From contig JBGAFV010000002.1 in assembly GCA_044227095.1 (NCBI GenBank), forward strand, positions 186,001-250,000: a stretch of 64,000 nucleotides of DNA, given 5' to 3'. The notes under the pieces were generated by a model. That model made no database searches and was not told the origin of the DNA. It worked only from the letters and a program-made list of their open reading frames with translations. The stretch comes from JACMLD01 sp044227095 (GTDB lineage: Bacteria; Bacteroidota; Bacteroidia; Chitinophagales; Chitinophagaceae). This document shows positions 17,086 through 24,763 of the stretch, piece by piece; within the stretch, counting starts at the first letter, position 1, and each line of letters begins with the position of its first letter. Position numbers and translations under genes: made by a program.

Positions 17086-19251
17086 CTAGTTTTCTGCAAT
17101 AATTTCTCCCTCCAATTTTTTAAAGGCCGCCTCTTTTACATCAATAATACCTGTGCCAGCCACCATTTTATACATGTTGTATGCAAAAAAAATATGGGAC
17201 AGCCACATGAGGCTGCCTCCGATAGCTCTCCAAAGCCAGTAAGGAGCCATACTGGCAACGGTATCAATAAAAGGCTTACCCTGTATCCACATCCATCCGC
17301 GCATTGTGCTTCCATACATTAAGGGAATAGTATAAAATAATAAGCCGATCAGAGCCAGCCAGAAATGAGCACCGACTGTAACCTGGGGCGGTTCCTTACC
17401 AGTAAGCCTCGGTACCACCGCATACATGGCAGCCCACAGGAAAAATGAAATAATACCATACATGGTAAGATGAGAGTGAGCAACCGTAAAATCAGTAAAA
17501 TGCCAGATTAAATTAGTAGAACGAAATGCTTCTGCCGTCCCTTGCATAGAACCGGTAAAGTAAAAAACTATTCCCACCAGGAAAAAAGGCAAAGTGTAAC
17601 TGCCGGCTATTTTGTACCACGATCCGTTAAAAGTCAGGATGAAATTTGTTGTACCTGCAACTACGGGTATTATCATACCCACACTACCTACAATAGCCAC
17701 CGTTTGAAGCCACCAGGGAATAGAACTAAAAACGAAATGGTGCGTGCCAATAAGGGTGTAAAATAAAATTTGCGTCCAGAACGCGAGAATACCCAGGCTA
17801 TAGGAATAAATAGGCTTATTTAATTGTTGTGGCAGAAAATAATAAACGATTCCAAGTGTAAACAGCATAAACCACATACCAACCCCCTGGTGCATATAAT
17901 AACCCTGAATAATCGTTTCCCCCAATCCGTTTTGCCATACCGGTATATATGCCGTCAACATAATCACAATTGCAAAAATGACTGCTGCAACAATATACCA
18001 GTTAGAAATGTAAATCTCCCTGGTTTTTCTCCTGGCGATCGTTTGCAGAAAATTAATCAGTGTTAATACTACACCAACAGCAAAAAGCAGCATAACCGGC
18101 CAGATATATTCACGGTATTCTCCACCGCCGTTATTTACACCAGCCATCAGCAGTAATGTCCCCGAAATAACAGATGCATTTATGAGGTAAAGCGCATACC
18201 AGCCCTTTTTAATACTGGCCAATGCTGTATTACTAACCATGGGTACAATATAATAACCAAGCCCCAGCATACCCAGTGACGCCCAACCCCAAAACACAGC
18301 ATTGGTATGTACCGGGCGAATCCTGCCGAAGCTAAGCCAACTGAGATGGTCAGCATCAGGTGCAACAAACTTAATTCCCAGATACTCGCCAATGGTTGTA
18401 CCAAAAAGTAACCAGAAAGTGGCACAGCCGAAATACCATAAAATAAGCCTGGATAACCGGAAATCTATATACGGGCGCTTTACCGCCTTTTTTTTAATAG
18501 CAACAAAAGTCAGCCCGCTTGCCCGTCCTGCTTGGTTAATAATTCCTTTTTCATCTTCGGCGGGAAATGAGCCGGATAACTCTGAATCTGAAAGGTGATA
18601 ATCAAGGGCTTCTTTACGTTGTTCAAGCGCCTTTATTATTTCAACATTATCCAGTTTTGAAATATAATCGGCCAGTGCACCCGCCTCAGCCAGGTTTCTT
18701 TTATTACGGTATTGGCGTAAAAGCCATCTGACCTTTAAAAAAAGCAACAGCACTCCAATTAAGATTGGCGTGAGTATCAAAGTAACTGTAATGATAATCC
18801 CATTTTCACTTAACAGGGAACCGCGCACATCATTGTTGGTTTGTCCAAATCCCAATGTCGTACCCAGTAAAGAAAAAAATAGCAATAATAAACCCTTAAA
18901 ACCTGAACCGGCAGGAGGCTTTTTTACATCATTTGATGCAGAAGTTTGCTTTTTCTTCTTTAAAAGCGTTTCAATTTGACTGCTGTCCAGGTTTTTCAGG
19001 TACGCTGAAAGTTCGCTCTCCGTATCAATACCTTTCTTACTTTTATTTTCATCTATCATCGCTTTTGTTTTGGCAGACATTAATAAAGCAGCCGACAGGA
19101 TAATGGCTAAGAAAATGAACAGACCAATGAAAAGACCAGGTGACCCCGGTCCTGCTGTTGCAGTCTGCGCATTGACCGGCACTGCAAAAAGCAATAGTCC
19201 AAAAACAATGACGATCAAATTGCATGTCTTTTTACACCTGCAAATACTCAT
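17086..19251 (-). CDS. ccoN: cbb3 cytochrome c oxidase catalytic subunit with duplicated N-terminal extension
   Basis: The C-terminal part (about 258-721) is a full CcoN with twelve hydrophobic segments. It keeps the histidine ligands: RPVHTNAVFWGW, YMHQGVGMW, GTHHFVF (CuB) and VAHSHLTMYG (haems b3 and b). It reduces oxygen at high affinity. The first 250 residues are an extension absent from ordinary CcoN (about 475 aa). It is built from two similar units: a signal-like hydrophobic stretch ending in AQ/GQ (10-29; 119-137), a membrane segment (39-59; 152-173) and a helix SELSAYLKNLD..I..LL (79-100; 191-212). The Rrf2 gene lies 38 bp upstream. No ccoG, ccoI or ccoS is seen nearby. Confidence 0.93.
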   Translation of the reverse strand: MSICRCKKTCNLIVIVFGLLLFAVPVNAQTATAGPGSPGLFIGLFIFLAIILSAALLMSAKTKAMIDENKSKKGIDTESELSAYLKNLDSSQIETLLKKKKQTSASNDVKKPPAGSGFKGLLLLFFSLLGTTLGFGQTNNDVRGSLLSENGIIITVTLILTPILIGVLLLFLKVRWLLRQYRNKRNLAEAGALADYISKLDNVEIIKALEQRKEALDYHLSDSELSGSFPAEDEKGIINQAGRASGLTFVAIKKKAVKRPYIDFRLSRLILWYFGCATFWLLFGTTIGEYLGIKFVAPDADHLSWLSFGRIRPVHTNAVFWGWASLGMLGLGYYIVPMVSNTALASIKKGWYALYLINASVISGTLLLMAGVNNGGGEYREYIWPVMLLFAVGVVLTLINFLQTIARRKTREIYISNWYIVAAVIFAIVIMLTAYIPVWQNGLGETIIQGYYMHQGVGMWFMLFTLGIVYYFLPQQLNKPIYSYSLGILAFWTQILFYTLIGTHHFVFSSIPWWLQTVAIVGSVGMIIPVVAGTTNFILTFNGSWYKIAGSYTLPFFLVGIVFYFTGSMQGTAEAFRSTNLIWHFTDFTVAHSHLTMYGIISFFLWAAMYAVVPRLTGKEPPQVTVGAHFWLALIGLLFYTIPLMYGSTMRGWMWIQGKPFIDTVASMAPYWLWRAIGGSLMWLSHIFFAYNMYKMVAGTGIIDVKEAAFKKLEGEIIAEN

Positions 19252-19289
19252 ATATTAAGACATTTTTATCTTTTATTATATTAAAAAAA

Positions 19290-19721
19290 TTATCGTTTTA
19301 AATGCGTAAGTCCTTTGATAAGTTCCACATTAAATTCTGCTACCGTAGCGGATTCAAGCATATTAAATACTTTTTTCCGGATAACTTTAAATTCGTCATG
19401 CAGGGGGCAAGGATTTTTTTCAGAGCAAATTTTTAATCCAAGGCCGCATCCCGTGAAAAGCTTATCACCATCTACAGCCTTTACTATATCCGCAAGTGTA
19501 TTTTTACTGGCAGAATCGTCCAGAAAAAAGCCTCCGTTCGGGCCTTTGATTGATTGGACAAGGCCTTTGCGTCCTAAATCCTGCAGTATTTTTGCCAAAA
19601 AATGTTCAGGGGCGCTCACCCCCTTAGCAATCTCCTTAATACCAACTTTATTTCCGTGCTCCGATTTCTGGGCGATAAATAATATTGCCCGGATAGCATA
19701 TTCACAAGTTTTAGAAAACAT
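19290..19721 (-). CDS. Rrf2-family transcription regulator with three cysteines
   Basis: The 143-aa protein has an N-terminal winged helix (YAIRAILFIA, IKEIAKGVSAPEHFLAKILQDLGRKGLV, GPNGGFFL), the Rrf2 signature. Its cysteines C92, C99 and C105 (C-x6-C-x5-C, in GCGLGLKICSEKNPC) fit an iron-sulphur-cluster sensor of the IscR/NsrR/RsrR group, although the spacing is not exactly IscR (x5, x5) or NsrR (x5, x7). It is the first gene of the oxidase operon and probably regulates it in response to NO, oxygen or Fe-S status. The start codon lies only about 16 bp from a TATCTTTG -7 box, so the leader is very short. Confidence 0.9.
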   Translation of the reverse strand: MFSKTCEYAIRAILFIAQKSEHGNKVGIKEIAKGVSAPEHFLAKILQDLGRKGLVQSIKGPNGGFFLDDSASKNTLADIVKAVDGDKLFTGCGLGLKICSEKNPCPLHDEFKVIRKKVFNMLESATVAEFNVELIKGLTHLKR

Positions 19722-19735
19722 ATAACCTTTTATAA

Positions 19736-19807
19736 GGCAAAGATAATAATATTTTTAATACAGGACTTTTTTCTCTTTTATTATTCCTGAAGTTATTTAT
19801 CTTTGCC
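19736..19807. promoter_or_regulatory. Divergent promoter pair with symmetrical -7 boxes
   Basis: GGCAAAGATAA (19736-19746) and its perfect complement TTATCTTTGCC (19797-19807) form an 11-bp inverted repeat 50 bp apart. Each arm contains TATCTTTG, a match to the Bacteroidota -7 consensus TAnnTTTG. The left arm points into the Rrf2-cbb3 operon and the right arm into the plus-strand glutamate-synthase-like gene. No clear TTTG -33 box is seen at the proper distance, so an activator may be needed. The remainder of 19808-20012 shows no gene. Confidence 0.65.
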
Positions 19808-20012
19808 AGGATTTGCTTTTCTACTATTAAAATTGGGCCGCAGTACGCAGGTTATTTTATCAATGAGCTTTCGCATCTGGAATGCTTTACTGCTTCCATA
19901 TTTTTCTGCGCTTCAGGCGCAAGTACTTTATCAGTTGACGTTTTTTTCAAACTGAAATTGACCAGTGGATGGCAATACACCATTATTGTTCATTTGTTAA
20001 ATCCTTTTTGAC

Positions 20013-21299
20013 ATGTTGTATCCCCCCAAAAAAAATTGGTCATCCTGGCCCCTCGTCGTTCTTCTTTGGATAACGAATATTTTCATTATTGCCTCCGCAA
20101 AAGGGGCCTTTCGGCTTAACTGTTTGTTAATCATATCTGCCGCGTCATTTTTACTTGTCCTTTATTATACATTACAAACCCATCACAGCTTTCGGCATTT
20201 TACCAGGAGGTTCAAATCATTTAATTACAAATCTACTTTTCAGTGCTCTTCTCACTCAATCAACCCTAATAAAATTGCAGCAGTTGACATGCAGGTTTTA
20301 ATTGGAAACAAGCAAAGCAGCAAACCATACCATACAAATTTTCTTTCAATAAATACATGGAGAACCACGGGGAGCAGTCTTCTCCCTAATACAATATTGA
20401 ACGGGAAAAAAACAGAAGGAGCCATATGGCAAATAGATTCAAGTTTCAAAGATTGCCGGAACGAAAATGGCGGTTTTAACAGTTGCGCATTCAAAAAGAT
20501 AGCAGATACGCCGGATGTGAAAATAATTGAAATTAAACTTACAGTAGCGGGAGAACAAAGTTATCGCATTCCACCAAAGTTGGCAGTGGCAAAATCAAAA
20601 CAGTCAATAATTTCCTGTTCTTTATTTAAGGATTCAGGTTATACAAGTTTCCGCGACGCTGAAGGGTTGGTTCATTTCATTTACAGCTTGCGGGAACTAT
20701 CAGGCGGAAAACCGGTTGGCATCCGTCTGCACTTAAATAATAAAAATGAATTTTACCAATTTTGTCACGCCATTCGTAAAACAGATATTATACCTGACTT
20801 TATTGTAATAGAATCCTTATCGCAGCGACCTTACATTGACAATGCAGGTTCACTTGTTTCCCCTGAAGTACTATTATATCAAGATTTGTTATTTGCTTCA
20901 ACAACTTTGAAATACTACGGGTTAAAACAACAAATCAAATTGATTGCAGCAGGCAAAATCACTTCCGGATTCGAGATTTTAAAATTGCAGACTTTGGGGG
21001 CAGACTGTATTTATAGTGAATTGCCATTTTCCGATTTGCTTTCCTGTGCGGGCAATAGTGAAAATAATTCCACTTGCTGCGAAAAAATTATAGCTGATTT
21101 TTATAACGTTCTTATAAAAGATATGATCCAATCTATGAAATATTGTGGATTTTCAAAAATCAGTGACGTAACGTTAGCCAAATTTTTATATGCGTTAGAT
21201 GGATTTCCTTCAAAAGAAGCGCGCCAATATCATATTAGCCAAAGGTTTTCCGTCCTGCCAGAAAAGTCGTTTTTAACACCGAAAAGACAATTCAATTAA
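20013..21299 (+). CDS. Degenerate glutamate-synthase-like protein (copy 2)
   Basis: The 428-aa protein has two N-terminal membrane segments (about 12-29 and 34-53), then a shortened barrel related to the 522-aa protein at 3977-5545. Shared stretches include WQI with a following GC/DC, VKIIEIKL (169-176), EGLVHFIYSLRELSGGKPVGIRL (217-239), FYQFCHAIRKTDIIPDFI and IKLIAAGKITSGFEILKLQTLGA (308-330). The GHGG loop, the GEGGTGAAP loop and the C-x5-C-x4-C cluster motif are all missing; the latter region is deleted. It is therefore unlikely to be an active glutamate synthase, though the phosphate-binding AAGKI is kept and FMN may still bind. It is the only plus-strand gene here and shares a divergent promoter with the Rrf2 operon. 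Confidence 0.8.
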   Translation: MLYPPKKNWSSWPLVVLLWITNIFIIASAKGAFRLNCLLIISAASFLLVLYYTLQTHHSFRHFTRRFKSFNYKSTFQCSSHSINPNKIAAVDMQVLIGNKQSSKPYHTNFLSINTWRTTGSSLLPNTILNGKKTEGAIWQIDSSFKDCRNENGGFNSCAFKKIADTPDVKIIEIKLTVAGEQSYRIPPKLAVAKSKQSIISCSLFKDSGYTSFRDAEGLVHFIYSLRELSGGKPVGIRLHLNNKNEFYQFCHAIRKTDIIPDFIVIESLSQRPYIDNAGSLVSPEVLLYQDLLFASTTLKYYGLKQQIKLIAAGKITSGFEILKLQTLGADCIYSELPFSDLLSCAGNSENNSTCCEKIIADFYNVLIKDMIQSMKYCGFSKISDVTLAKFLYALDGFPSKEARQYHISQRFSVLPEKSFLTPKRQFN

Positions 21300-21355
21300 A
21301 TTCTCTAAAAAGTCCGGCATTGGTATAACTTGCCAACGCGGGCGGTAGTATAGCT

Positions 21356-22021
21356 TTACGAAATTGATTTAGCTATAACAGCAGAACCGGTTTTTTTCAT
21401 TCGCAGCATCTTAATAATAACTGGTACAGTTGTAATTACAATTATTCCCAGGATAATTACATGCAGGTTATCGTGCACAAACTTAATTTCACCGAGCAGA
21501 AATCCTGCAGTAATAATGCTTCCAGACCAGACGAGACTGCCCACTATATTGTAAAAACTATATTTTTTGAAATCCATAGATACCAAACCCGCTACTATTG
21601 GAGCAAACGTTCGTATAACTGGCAAAAACCTGGCAATTACAATTGCACTGCCACCACGGCTCTCATAGAATATTTTTGCCTGAATAATATATTTCTTCTT
21701 AAATAACCACGTGTCAGCCTTTGACAATAATCCCGGGCCTGCTTTTTTTCCAAACCAATAACCCGTGTAATTTCCTAAAATGCCGGCTATCGCAATTACC
21801 AAGATCCACCAGATTAAATAATATGCAGGTTCAATATGACTAAATGACGCATTACCGATAATTATCCCCCCAATGAAAAGCAACGAATCACCCGGCAAAA
21901 AAAAGCCCGCAAATAATCCGGTTTCTGCAAAGACAATTAATGCAATCAAATACATACCTCCGTGTTGCAAAATCCAATCGGGGTTACTAAAATTATTAAA
22001 TAATTCAACTATCGATGTCAT
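21356..22021 (-). CDS. DedA-family membrane protein
   Basis: The 221-aa protein has five or six hydrophobic segments and the DedA/VTT signature: FAETGLFAGFFLPGDSLLF near residue 35 and GNYTGYWFGKKAGPG, followed by RFLPVIRTFAPIVAGLVSMDFKKYSFYNIVGSLVW with the conserved Arg and Pro residues. Members of the family act as lipid scramblases or in membrane homeostasis; some flip undecaprenyl phosphate. It is the last gene of the minus-strand series that begins with the second degenerate glutamate-synthase gene and converges on the plus-strand copy, with stops 57 bp apart. Confidence 0.93.
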   Translation of the reverse strand: MTSIVELFNNFSNPDWILQHGGMYLIALIVFAETGLFAGFFLPGDSLLFIGGIIIGNASFSHIEPAYYLIWWILVIAIAGILGNYTGYWFGKKAGPGLLSKADTWLFKKKYIIQAKIFYESRGGSAIVIARFLPVIRTFAPIVAGLVSMDFKKYSFYNIVGSLVWSGSIITAGFLLGEIKFVHDNLHVIILGIIVITTVPVIIKMLRMKKTGSAVIAKSIS

Positions 22022-22116
22022 ATGTTCCTATTTTATGAGACTACCAGCCTGGTACATTTATGCTAACAAAGCAATGACTAGCATTTTAAGATCTCAATCT
22101 CAGGCTGACAATAAAT

Positions 22117-22323
22117 TTATATTGCTTTCTTTTGTTTTTCTCCCTTTTTATTGCTTTGATGTACTTTATATAAATATATGAGCACTAACGGCAGCGTTAA
22201 TATATGAAAGAGCCACCATTTCGGGTTGCCAGTATATGCTTCCCGCAGCGCAAGGATATTTAATAAAACAAAAAGTAAATAAATGAGCCCGTTTACACCC
22301 GGCTCCCTGTTATTTTTATTCAT
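22117..22323 (-). CDS. Small membrane protein
   Basis: The 68-aa protein has two hydrophobic segments (about 11-26 and 35-52) separated by GNPKWW and a Lys-rich C-terminus, so both termini are probably cytoplasmic. It starts 8 bp after the stop of the RIC-like gene and is likely translated with it. The family is not recognised. Its strict adjacency to the RIC-like gene suggests a membrane partner, but nothing in the sequence proves this. Confidence 0.65.
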   Translation of the reverse strand: MNKNNREPGVNGLIYLLFVLLNILALREAYTGNPKWWLFHILTLPLVLIYLYKVHQSNKKGEKQKKAI

Positions 22324-22331
22324 AATTTAAT

Positions 22332-23111
22332 TTATAAAGCTTGTATTGTTTTCCTGGCGTCTCCAGGCATGCTAGTATCGGGCAAAATTTCGTCAGAAAT
22401 AACATCTCCATATTTGATTATTTTCGGAAAGAAGATATCATTCTTCAAACAGATATGGAACAACAAATCCTTTTCAAATTCCATCAGCTTTTTATAGAGT
22501 GTCTTATATAACGAACAACCATCTTCAGGGCACAGGTAATTGTTTGTAATTTCTCTAAAGAACTTGTATTCGCTGACAATCCTGCCAGTATTGCTTTTCA
22601 TGTTATATGAGTACAATTTAGAAAGCAACTCCGCATTTGTTGGTTCGTTCCAGCAATCGTTATTATCCAGGTTATTGCCAATCTGTGAAAAGATCAATTC
22701 CTCTTTTTTCAAATAAAATAGATAATCGTCAAAAAATAGAAAAAGCCCTGTAGTGAGATTAAGCAATTCAGGATGTTGCCAGCTGTGTTTATAAATTACG
22801 GCTTGTGCCATATCGTAAATCAAGCGGATATCACGTCTCGCTACCCAATAATAATTGTTTGTAAAATACTTCGCAAAATCACGAAGACCCCAATTCTCAA
22901 AATTCTCCGGCCCCTTCACCATACATGTTTCCTTTTTGTTTAGTACCTTATTGAGGTCAGCTGATGCTACCCCGAATTCCTTTGAAGCTTCTGCCAGCGT
23001 CTGCCCGCTGGTGTAGAGATACCTGATACCCACCTGTTCAAAAACGCTGGCAAAGCCTGAATCACGTGAAGCAAGTATGCCAATTTTTTCATTTGTCTTT
23101 ATTATACTCAT
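22332..23111 (-). CDS. RIC/YtfE-like di-iron protein with degraded metal site
   Basis: The 259-aa protein follows the whole RIC (ScdA/YtfE, iron-sulphur cluster repair) layout. An N-terminal ScdA_N-like domain (IGILASRDSGFASVFEQVGIR, then SGQTLAEASKEFGV) is followed by a hemerythrin-like four-helix bundle with HPELLNL, KKEELIF and a C-terminal EFEKDLLFHICLKNDIFFPK. Against E. coli YtfE, recalled from memory, ligands H105, E133 and H204 are kept (H109, E137, H219). H84, H129 and H160 become Y88, Y133 and Y182, and E208 becomes K223. The N-terminal CC pair is LY. It should not hold a normal di-iron centre. RIC proteins answer nitrosative stress, matching the nearby haemoglobin and Rrf2 genes; a sensor or scaffold role is inference. 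Confidence 0.8.
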   Translation of the reverse strand: MSIIKTNEKIGILASRDSGFASVFEQVGIRYLYTSGQTLAEASKEFGVASADLNKVLNKKETCMVKGPENFENWGLRDFAKYFTNNYYWVARRDIRLIYDMAQAVIYKHSWQHPELLNLTTGLFLFFDDYLFYLKKEELIFSQIGNNLDNNDCWNEPTNAELLSKLYSYNMKSNTGRIVSEYKFFREITNNYLCPEDGCSLYKTLYKKLMEFEKDLLFHICLKNDIFFPKIIKYGDVISDEILPDTSMPGDARKTIQAL

Positions 23112-23254
23112 GCCAATAGGATGTTATAATTGTTACCATATTAAACCCATAAATTCCTGAGGAGACTTGCCTGCTAATCACATGAGACCTGCACCTGTAT
23201 ACCTCCCTAAACCCCGCTGTGGAGACCCTTGGTATTGCCTCGTTCATAATACCC

Positions 23255-23767
23255 TTATCGCAACTTAATCTGCCTGTTAAATAAAAGCTCCCAGTAATCA
23301 GCCTTTTGTTCAAGTTCATGCATTTGAAAGATGCTGTTATTCCTGTATTCGTAGAAAATTAGTTCCTGAGACGATCTCTCGCCATTAAAATTAAATAACA
23401 GGGATATTTTTTCCAGGTGTGTTTCGGGTCTTTTGCCATTCTCTGCCGGTATATGTAACCACTTCTTTTCTTTCCGGCAATTTTTCAGACCTTCTAAATC
23501 AATAACCTGTTCATGCTCCGATTTGCAAACTATAAGTTTGTTACTATCAGCATCAAGACCAAAAATGAAATTTTTGAACTCTTCGATAAGTGAAATTTCG
23601 ATGTTATTTTTATCTGCAATTTCCTTCAAGCGATCGTTCAGCGATTTCGCATTCCGTTCACTGGCTCTATTATGAATAATAATAAATGCAAGGCAACAGG
23701 CTACAATAACCAATAACACTAGTACAAGCGTGACAATAGAAGACATAACAATAACTTTAATATGCAA
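23255..23767 (-). CDS. Small membrane-anchored protein, unrecognised three-member family (copy 2)
   Basis: The 170-aa protein has an N-terminal membrane segment (about 8-31) and a soluble domain related to the 174-aa protein at 13588-14112. Matching stretches are IFGLDADSNKLIV, VIDLEGLKNC, ISLLFNFN, LIFYEY and a C-terminal helix ADYWELLFNRQI. It lies 143 bp upstream of the RIC-like gene on the same strand. Its upstream region shares a leader with copy 1, including a -7 box and inverted repeats, so gene and control region were probably duplicated together. Function unknown. The alternative start at MSSIVTL (codon 8) would keep the membrane segment. Confidence 0.75.
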   Translation of the reverse strand: MHIKVIVMSSIVTLVLVLLVIVACCLAFIIIHNRASERNAKSLNDRLKEIADKNNIEISLIEEFKNFIFGLDADSNKLIVCKSEHEQVIDLEGLKNCRKEKKWLHIPAENGKRPETHLEKISLLFNFNGERSSQELIFYEYRNNSIFQMHELEQKADYWELLFNRQIKLR

Positions 23768-23830
23768 TGATATACAGTCCCTTAAGAAAAAAGTAAGAAA
23801 CGTGACTTAATGATAAATCAGAGAAGGGAA

Positions 23831-24063
23831 TACCAGGTCTGCAAAATCTCAGCCCCGGTAATAAGTATTAAAGTCTTTGAAATTGGAGAGATAATAAAGC
23901 TTCGCGCAGAAAGGAGAAAATTCAGTAAATGAACAGGTATAAACATCCCGCATATCCAACAGCAGATACGTTTTATAAAGCGCGGGAACATTATATTTAT
24001 TATAACCTGTCATGTTGCGAATATAGCCATTATTTAACGAAAGATGGTTAAGAAAAGCTTAAT
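23831..24063 (-). promoter_or_regulatory. Shared promoter and structured leader, copy A
   Basis: On the minus strand ATTAAGCTTTT, a TATATTCG -7 box (24025-24018) and ATGAC precede an outer inverted repeat (ACCTGT 24005-24010 with ACAGGT 23933-23938). Inside that lies an inner stem (CCCGC 23947-23951 with GCGGG 23982-23986). After it come the box complementary to AAAGTCTTTGAAATTGG (23870-23886) and a TACCaGG/CCcGGTA hairpin (23831-23860). Copy B has different stem sequences at the same places, a hint of conserved pairing. It precedes the 170-aa gene by 63 bp. No gene is seen in 23768-24154. Confidence 0.6.
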
Positions 24064-24154
24064 CAATTAGTGGCAGAAGAAAAAAATCAACTCTGCTTTT
24101 ACATAGGCCGTTGAGGTGTTAGTTGAATAGTGCGAAATATACTGACCCTTTCTA

Positions 24155-24625
24155 CTACGCAATCTCTCTGGTTTGAGCCGGTATCATTTTTAAAACCAGC
24201 CCCTCCCATTTCTTTGCTTGTACCTCCAGTTGTTCTATATTATCCGCCATTTCAGTCTGTGCATCAAATAAAGGCAGTGAAACCATTTCTGAACCATTTC
24301 CAAAAACAAGTCGTAAAACGATGCTCTTTAAAAACTGGTGAAGCTTTTTTGTTTTCAGTTCTCCCGAGTTAATGGACGTATATTCTTTTTTTAGCGTACA
24401 TGTTTTAAGGTTGGTTAAATCCACCACCAGACACGATGAAGCGTCCGGCTTTTTCTTTGCGAATAACAACTTTCTCTTTTGAGTATCTAATGCAATTATG
24501 TGAGAGCCGACCTCATCCCGGTTAGAAATATTTAATTTTCTTCTTTTGGCAAATTTAGTCACATTCCAAAGACGTCCTATCTTTCTGTTCAGATAACCAA
24601 ATAACGGTATTATAATTGTTCTCAT
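24155..24625 (-). CDS. Small protein, unrecognised three-member family (copy 3)
   Basis: The 156-aa protein is the most diverged member of the family at 13588 and 23255. Conserved points are HIIALDTQKRKLLFAKK, VVDLTNLKTC, SIVLRLVFGNG, LPLFDAQ and a C-terminal KKWEGLVLKMI helix. It lacks a clear N-terminal membrane segment; the first 12 residues are hydrophobic but short. It lies 138 bp after the second degenerate glutamate-synthase gene, with no copy of the shared leader in that gap, so it may depend on the transcript of the gene before it. Function unknown. Confidence 0.7.
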   Translation of the reverse strand: MRTIIIPLFGYLNRKIGRLWNVTKFAKRRKLNISNRDEVGSHIIALDTQKRKLLFAKKKPDASSCLVVDLTNLKTCTLKKEYTSINSGELKTKKLHQFLKSIVLRLVFGNGSEMVSLPLFDAQTEMADNIEQLEVQAKKWEGLVLKMIPAQTREIA

Positions 24626-24763
24626 ATTAATAATTTAATTATTAGACTAAAAAATTAAACAATGTTTTCTTTTAGCTAAACCTTCGTCCCGTTTATATGT
24701 GATTAAGGATACACTTTATTCGTTAACGGAACCTGTTTAAGCAATGCCTTAGCGCCAGTCATT

